A DNA stretch of 64,000 nt from positions 2,356,001 to 2,420,000 of the forward strand of contig OZ218958.1 in NCBI GenBank assembly GCA_965112735.1, read 5' to 3'. This DNA is from Phaeosaccion multiseriatum (Eukaryota; Ochrophyta, other classes). Within the stretch, counting starts at the first letter, position 1; every line of letters begins with the position of its first letter. The translations under genes and the position numbers were made by a program. This document shows positions 59,322 through 64,000 of the stretch, piece after piece. The notes under the pieces are model-generated. The model did no database searches. It was not told the DNA's origin and saw nothing but the letters and a program-made list of their open reading frames with translations.

Positions 59322-61563
59322 GTGTTGGTGATGCTGCTGCTGATGGTAACTACGTTGGTGATGCTGCTGCTGAGCTGAAGCCTTGTGCCGTCCGCCGCTC
59401 GAGTGCTTGTGCTGCTTCACATGGTAATGCTGCTGCTGCCTCTGCGCCGGAAACCCCCCGCCTCCTCGTCCTCCACCCCCTCCTGTACCAGCATCGCCTC
59501 TGCCCTTCCCAAGATGCTGCCCCTCCCCCCCCACCCCCCCGCCTTCCCCTCCTCCTCCAGCAACACCGGCAGCGGCTGCCAATGCACCCACTAGGTGGTT
59601 ACCATAGCTCCTCTCAAAGGCCGCTTGTTGATGAGCATCTGCAGCCCTGGTGGAAGGGTCTCCCAGAGTCGCGCCCTCGGGAATAAACACCACAGTACCC
59701 CCCCCCGGGACACCCATTGTCAAGGGCACCCTTCTTCCTTCATGTAAGACCCCTCCTCCTCCTCCTCCTCCTCCTCCTCCTCCTCCTCCTCCTTGGAGAC
59801 GAGCTTGCTGGGCTTGTTGTTGTTGTTGTTGCTGTTGTTGCTGTTGTTGCTGTTGTTGTTGTTGGGGTTGTTGCTGTTGTTGTTGTTGTTGTTGTTGTTG
59901 TGGTTGTTGTTGTTGTGGTTGTTGTGGTTGTTGTTGTTGTTGCCCCATCATCATGCTGTGCTGGTTGTGGTTGTGGTGGTGGTGGTGGTGGTGGTTACCG
60001 TTGCCGTGATTGCTGTACCCTCCTCCTCCCCTCCCCGCCCCCCCCCTATACCCACTACTGCCACCCATAGCTCCACTCCTCTTGCCGCCCCTCTTGTCCT
60101 TGAAGAATGCCCCGCTGCTTCCGTTAAAGTTCCCGTGACCAGTACCGTTGCGGTCCCCCCCTGGGTTCGTCCCTCCGCTGCCATCTCTGCCCTCCTTGTC
60201 CCCCCGGGGTCCTCTCGACCACTGCACCGTGAGCGTCGCCCCTCGCACCTGACATGGAAGAGGGGAGGGGAGGGGAGGGGAGGGGAGGGGAGGGGAGGGG
60301 AAGGGAGAGGGGAGGGGAGGGGAGGGGAGAGGGGAGGGGAGGGGAGGGGAGGGGAGGGGAGGGGAGGGGAGGGGAGGGGAGGGGAGGGGAGGGGAGGGGA
60401 GGGGAGGGGAGAGGAGAGGAGAGGAGAGGGGCGAAGGGGGGTGGGGGGGGGGGTTGTAAGGTGTGGGTGATGGTGAGTGTGGGCAGGGCAGAGCAGAGGC
60501 ATATGGGCAAAGCAGAGCAAACACAAAAACAGTAACAGCAACAGCAGCAACAAGAATGACGACGACTACGACAACAGTAGACAAATTCACAAAGAACGTT
60601 CGTAGCTGGCAGGCCACTCATCCTTCTAATTTGCTTTGTCGAGACCAAATTCCACACCCATTCCTTTGTCACCACCCCACTCACTCACTCACTCACTCAC
60701 TCACTGACTCGCCCACTCACTCACTCACTCACCCACTCACTCCTTCAGTCACTCACTCACTCACTCACTCACCCACTCACTCCTTCACTCAACCACTCAC
60801 TCCTTCACTCACCCACTCACTCCTTCACTCACTCACTCACTCACTCACCCACTCACCCACTCACTCCCTCCCTCCCTCCCTCACTCCCTCCCTCACTCAC
60901 CTGATGTACTTTTGTATCCGCGGTGATGGCGGCGAGGGCAGAGTCCGCACTAACGAACTTGACAAAGCCGAAGCCCCTCTGCCTCTGCGTGCGGCCATCT
61001 CTGTTGATGCTGACATGGTGAATCTTGCCGTACTGATCAAAGTGGTTCCACAACTCCGTCTCGTTGATGTCAGGCTCTACTTCACGCAGACCGCCCACGA
61101 ATATCTCCTTCTCGTTGGCTGGCACCTGGTTGGTAACCTGAGTAGCAGGAAAGGAGAGAGGGAGGGGTGTGTTGTGTTGGGAGGGAGAGAGGGAGAGGAG
61201 TGAGGGAGGGAAAGAGGGAGAGGAGCGAGGGAGGAAGAGAGGGAGAGAGAGAGAGGGAGGGAGAGAGCGAGGGGAGTGAGGGAGGGAGTGGTGGATGGTT
61301 GGTGTATGCATGCGTGTGAGTGAGCGTGGGTGGGTAGGTGTGTTGTGGGTTGCAAGGAGAGAGAGGCAGAGGACGGATCATCCACCCGTCTATCTATCCC
61401 ACTCTCTCTCTCTGTGTGTGTGCGTGTGTGGGCCCCGCCCCACCCCAACCTTATCCCGCCCTACCGCACCGTACCTTAGCGACAGCGTCCAGGAGATCTT
61501 CGCCATCTTCTGCGCCGCCCCGCGGGGTGGGGACGTCACCGGATCTGCGCTGCTGCATCACCA

Positions 61564-61605
<42 letters not shown>

Positions 61606-62202
61606 GCCCTGGGGAGACGGAGGGAGACGAACTAGACTGCCGAAAGCCTCTCGCCTGGCCTTGGCCCGGACCCTGACCCTGCTGACCTTGAGCCTGGCCC
61701 TGACGCTGACCCTGCTGCTGCTGTATCACCAACTGCTGCGGCTGAGGGAAGTGCTGCCTGCGTTGCTGGTCCTGAGGGGGGCGTTCCTGCTGTGGCGGGG
61801 CCTGTTGGTATTGCTGCTGTAGCACCAACTGCTGCTGATGCTGCTGCCGGTGGGGCTGCTGCTGCTCCTGCTGCTCCTGCTGCTGCTGGTGGTGGTTTGG
61901 TTGTTGGTGGGGGCGATACGCCCCTTCCTGCGTGGGCGTGCTGCTTTTGCTCCCAAGCCTCTCCTTGCTGCCTCCTCCTACTCCCCCTCCTCCTCCGACT
62001 GTGACCGGAGAGGGCCGAATGGGCAGAGTGGGCTGCGGGGACTGCGAACAAGACAGCCCCCCCACACCAACACCAGCACCAACACCGCCAGCGCCCCCCC
62101 CTGGAGACTCCGACGGCGGCTGCTTGGAGAGAGACACGATGGTTCCCGGGGGGGGAGTCGCAAAGCCGCGGATGGTGCCCACCGGGGGAGTGGAGTAGCC
62201 TC

Positions 62203-62250
<48 letters not shown>

Positions 62251-62531
62251 CCGCCGAAGGAGCCAGCGAAGACATAGAAGAGAGGTCTGCGGAGGCAGAG
62301 GACGGGCGCCGGTGCTGCTGCACGTATGGCTCCTGATGCATCCCCAAATGCTGCTGCTGTATCACCTGCTGCTGCTGCTGCTCTTGCTCTTGCTGCTGCT
62401 GTGTCACCAACTGCTGCTGCTGCTGCTGCCCTTGTTGCCATGCGAGCTGCTGCTGGGGTGGCGTCGGGCAGTAGCGCTCTTCTCCTCCTGCTCCCTGTCC
62501 TTCCGCTGGTCCTTGCTGCTGTTGCTGCTGT

Positions 62532-62574
<43 letters not shown>

Positions 62575-63739
62575 GCACGAAAGGAGGAAGGTCCCGGCTG
62601 CCGCCGCCGCCGACGCTGCCCCTGCGAGTGTGGCGGATAGGTCCACTGCCCTCCCCCACCCCGCCCACCCCTCCCATCCCGGCCAGCATAAAGGGGGTGG
62701 TGCTGTGCGGTCGCCTCTCGAGGCGCTCCTGCTCCTGCTGGGCTTGCTGGTTGGCTGCTGCCTCCCGTTGTTGGATGCTCCACCACTCATCCCCCCCCCA
62801 CTCCTCCTGCTGCTGCTGCTGCTGCCGGCGGGGTGGGGGAATGTCGGTGTCGTAGAGAGGGGCTCTTCCTTTGACGCCGGCGGCTCCGGTCCCTGCCCCT
62901 GCGGTGAGGGGTGCGTTGCCACCTCCTAGTCCTCCTCCTCCTCCTCCTCCTGCTGCTGCTGCTGTCTTACTGGAAGGGAAGATGGGCCCCGACGACCACT
63001 CTCTCGAGACATAGACTTGCTGCTGTCGCTGTGGCTGGTCGTGTTGGTCGTCGCGTTGTTGGTGCTGTAGCGCATGTTGCTGCTGCTGCTGCTGGATGAT
63101 CGACTGCTCCGGGTGCTGCGGCTCCGGCGACGTGAGAGTGAATTCCTCGAGCAGAGGAGACGTGCGGTGACTGCGAGTACCGGAGCTTCCCCCCCCCTCC
63201 GAAAGCGTAATGGGGCCGGAGTTGGAGTTGAGGCCGGGGCTGCCACTGTAGTCAGACGAGAGCCGCGAAGTGCGTGATGTAGAGGTGGTGAGGTTGAGCG
63301 TGGCCAGCATCTCCGACACATTGTCGCCGCTCTGCCTCCTCGGGTACGGCCCCTCTTGTTCCTCCAGATCTCCTTGCATCGGCAGTGGTGGCGACCTCTG
63401 CTGCTGCTGCTGCTGTTGCTGCCGCTGCTGCTGCTGCTGCTGCTGCTGCTCATCGTCGGCTTGAGGTAGCGGAGAGGGTGCCAGCACAGTAAAGGAAGGC
63501 GACGCTCCTGTTCCCGTGTGTGGGCCCAACCCCTTCCCAGCAGGAGAGGACCCTACGGGAGCACCCATCGCAGCCGCGGCGGGCTTGCCGACCGGGCCGA
63601 ATGAGCTCGTCCTGCTCTTACAGTCACGCTCTTGCCGCATGCGCAAAGGCGGCCCATCCAGAGACTGCCACTGGGCGTGCTGCGGCTCTAGCGGTGGGGC
63701 ATCTGATGCACTCATGCCCCCGTCCCCTTCTATGAACAT
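58692..63739 (-). CDS. Gln/Gly-rich RNA-binding protein with one RRM
   Basis: Exons on the minus strand: 63739-61475, 61137-60901 and 60248-58692, joining in phase to 1352 residues. The middle exon encodes an RRM (RNP2 IFVGGL, RNP1 RGFGFVKF), completed by VRGATLTVQW at the start of the last exon. The first 750 residues are rich in Gln, Ser, Pro and Gly, with an Asn run. The last 500 hold an RG/RGG-like part (YRGGAGRGGGG), poly-His, poly-Gln and Gly-rich stretches. This resembles hnRNP-like or stress-granule proteins with prion-like tails; the role is inferred. Seven or so copies of the dispersed word lie in its exons. The frame stays open upstream of 63739, and a possible acceptor sits near 63850, so a further 5' exon is possible. 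Confidence 0.85.
60255..60440 (+). repeat. (GGGGA)n microsatellite in RRM-gene intron
   Basis: Pentanucleotide tract; on the sense strand (TCCCC)n, it forms the pyrimidine tract just before the acceptor at 60249. Confidence 0.96.
60680..60900 (+). repeat. (CACT)n microsatellite in RRM-gene intron
   Basis: On the sense (minus) strand it is (GTGA)n, continuing directly from the donor GTGAGTGAG next to 60901. Confidence 0.96.
61549..62416 (-). repeat. Five copies of the dispersed word in RRM-gene exon 1
   Basis: Copies at 61549-61570, 61718-61739, 61814-61835, 62351-62372 and 62395-62416. All read QLV(M/I/L/T)QQ or a close form in the protein, inside Gln tracts. Confidence 0.85.
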
Positions 63740-64000
63740 GTTTGACGCTCTGCGGCCGGGCTGCCGCGACGACGGGATGCTGCCTCCCCCGGATCCGTTT
63801 TGTCCCCGGCCGCAAAACCTTTCTTCGCGTCTACCTTCCAACCACCTCTCTGAAGAGCGCCAACGCCAGACACCGCCGCCTTACTATGTGTCTGTTGTCT
63901 GGCTCCCTTCAGCAAGCTGCTGAAGCCTGGGCAAAAAATGCACCCCCCTTTCTAAAGTAGGATCGACGACAGGGTCTGGTTAATTTCTGTAGCGTGAGAA

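Overview
This window is nuclear DNA of a eukaryote, most likely a photosynthetic protist with a complex plastid (stramenopile-type alga; the lineage is inferred, not proven). It is GC-rich. Most genes carry GT-AG introns that are largely simple-sequence DNA. Two proteins begin with a signal peptide ending in Ser-Phe or Gly-Phe followed by a Ser/Pro-rich stretch, which resembles the bipartite plastid presequence of heterokont algae. The gene content (3R-MYB factor, MOK-type kinase, RGS domain, RRM protein, PEX22-like protein) is eukaryotic throughout. No rRNA, tRNA, transposase gene or CRISPR array was recognised.

Layout, left to right: a 3R-MYB transcription factor (+, 5' end outside the window, to 5036); an ankyrin-repeat/BTB-like gene copy 1 (-, 5631-7568) with a premature TAG; a 15-exon gene joining a cyclic-nucleotide-binding-like domain to an RGS domain (+, 8045-19160); an 8-exon MOK kinase (+, 20741-26869); a gene-poor repeat region; a six-exon plastid-type metallo-beta-lactamase-fold protein (-, 29038-31573) divergent from a three-exon histidine phosphatase (+, 31823-32841); a degraded FNIP/leucine-rich-repeat gene (-, about 33870-34373); ankyrin/BTB copies 2 and 3 in tandem (+, 35018-37099 and 37960-39996); a small foldback element (40158-40258); a plastid, probably lumenal, two-domain glyoxalase/VOC protein (+, 40484-43840); a PEX22-like membrane protein (-, 44389-45573) divergent from a 12-exon coiled-coil protein (+, 45906-55710); about 3 kb without a recognisable gene; and a Q/G-rich RRM protein (-, 58692-63739, perhaps extending upstream). 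I assembled the multi-exon models by hand from GT/AG sites. In each model the exon phases sum to a whole number of codons, which supports the joins.

The genes do not form one pathway. Three genome-level patterns stand out. (1) A dispersed 18-bp word, CAGTTGGTGATACAGCAG, and close variants occur about 30 times in unrelated genes, in several reading frames and in introns. (2) Its core, read on the other strand (TATCACCAAC), recurs a few to about 50 bases upstream of many 3' splice sites. (3) Tandem repeats repeatedly start at, or contain, 5' splice-site junctions, so introns carry several copies of their own donor. The ankyrin/BTB genes differ from their neighbours in being intronless and free of both the word and long repeats.
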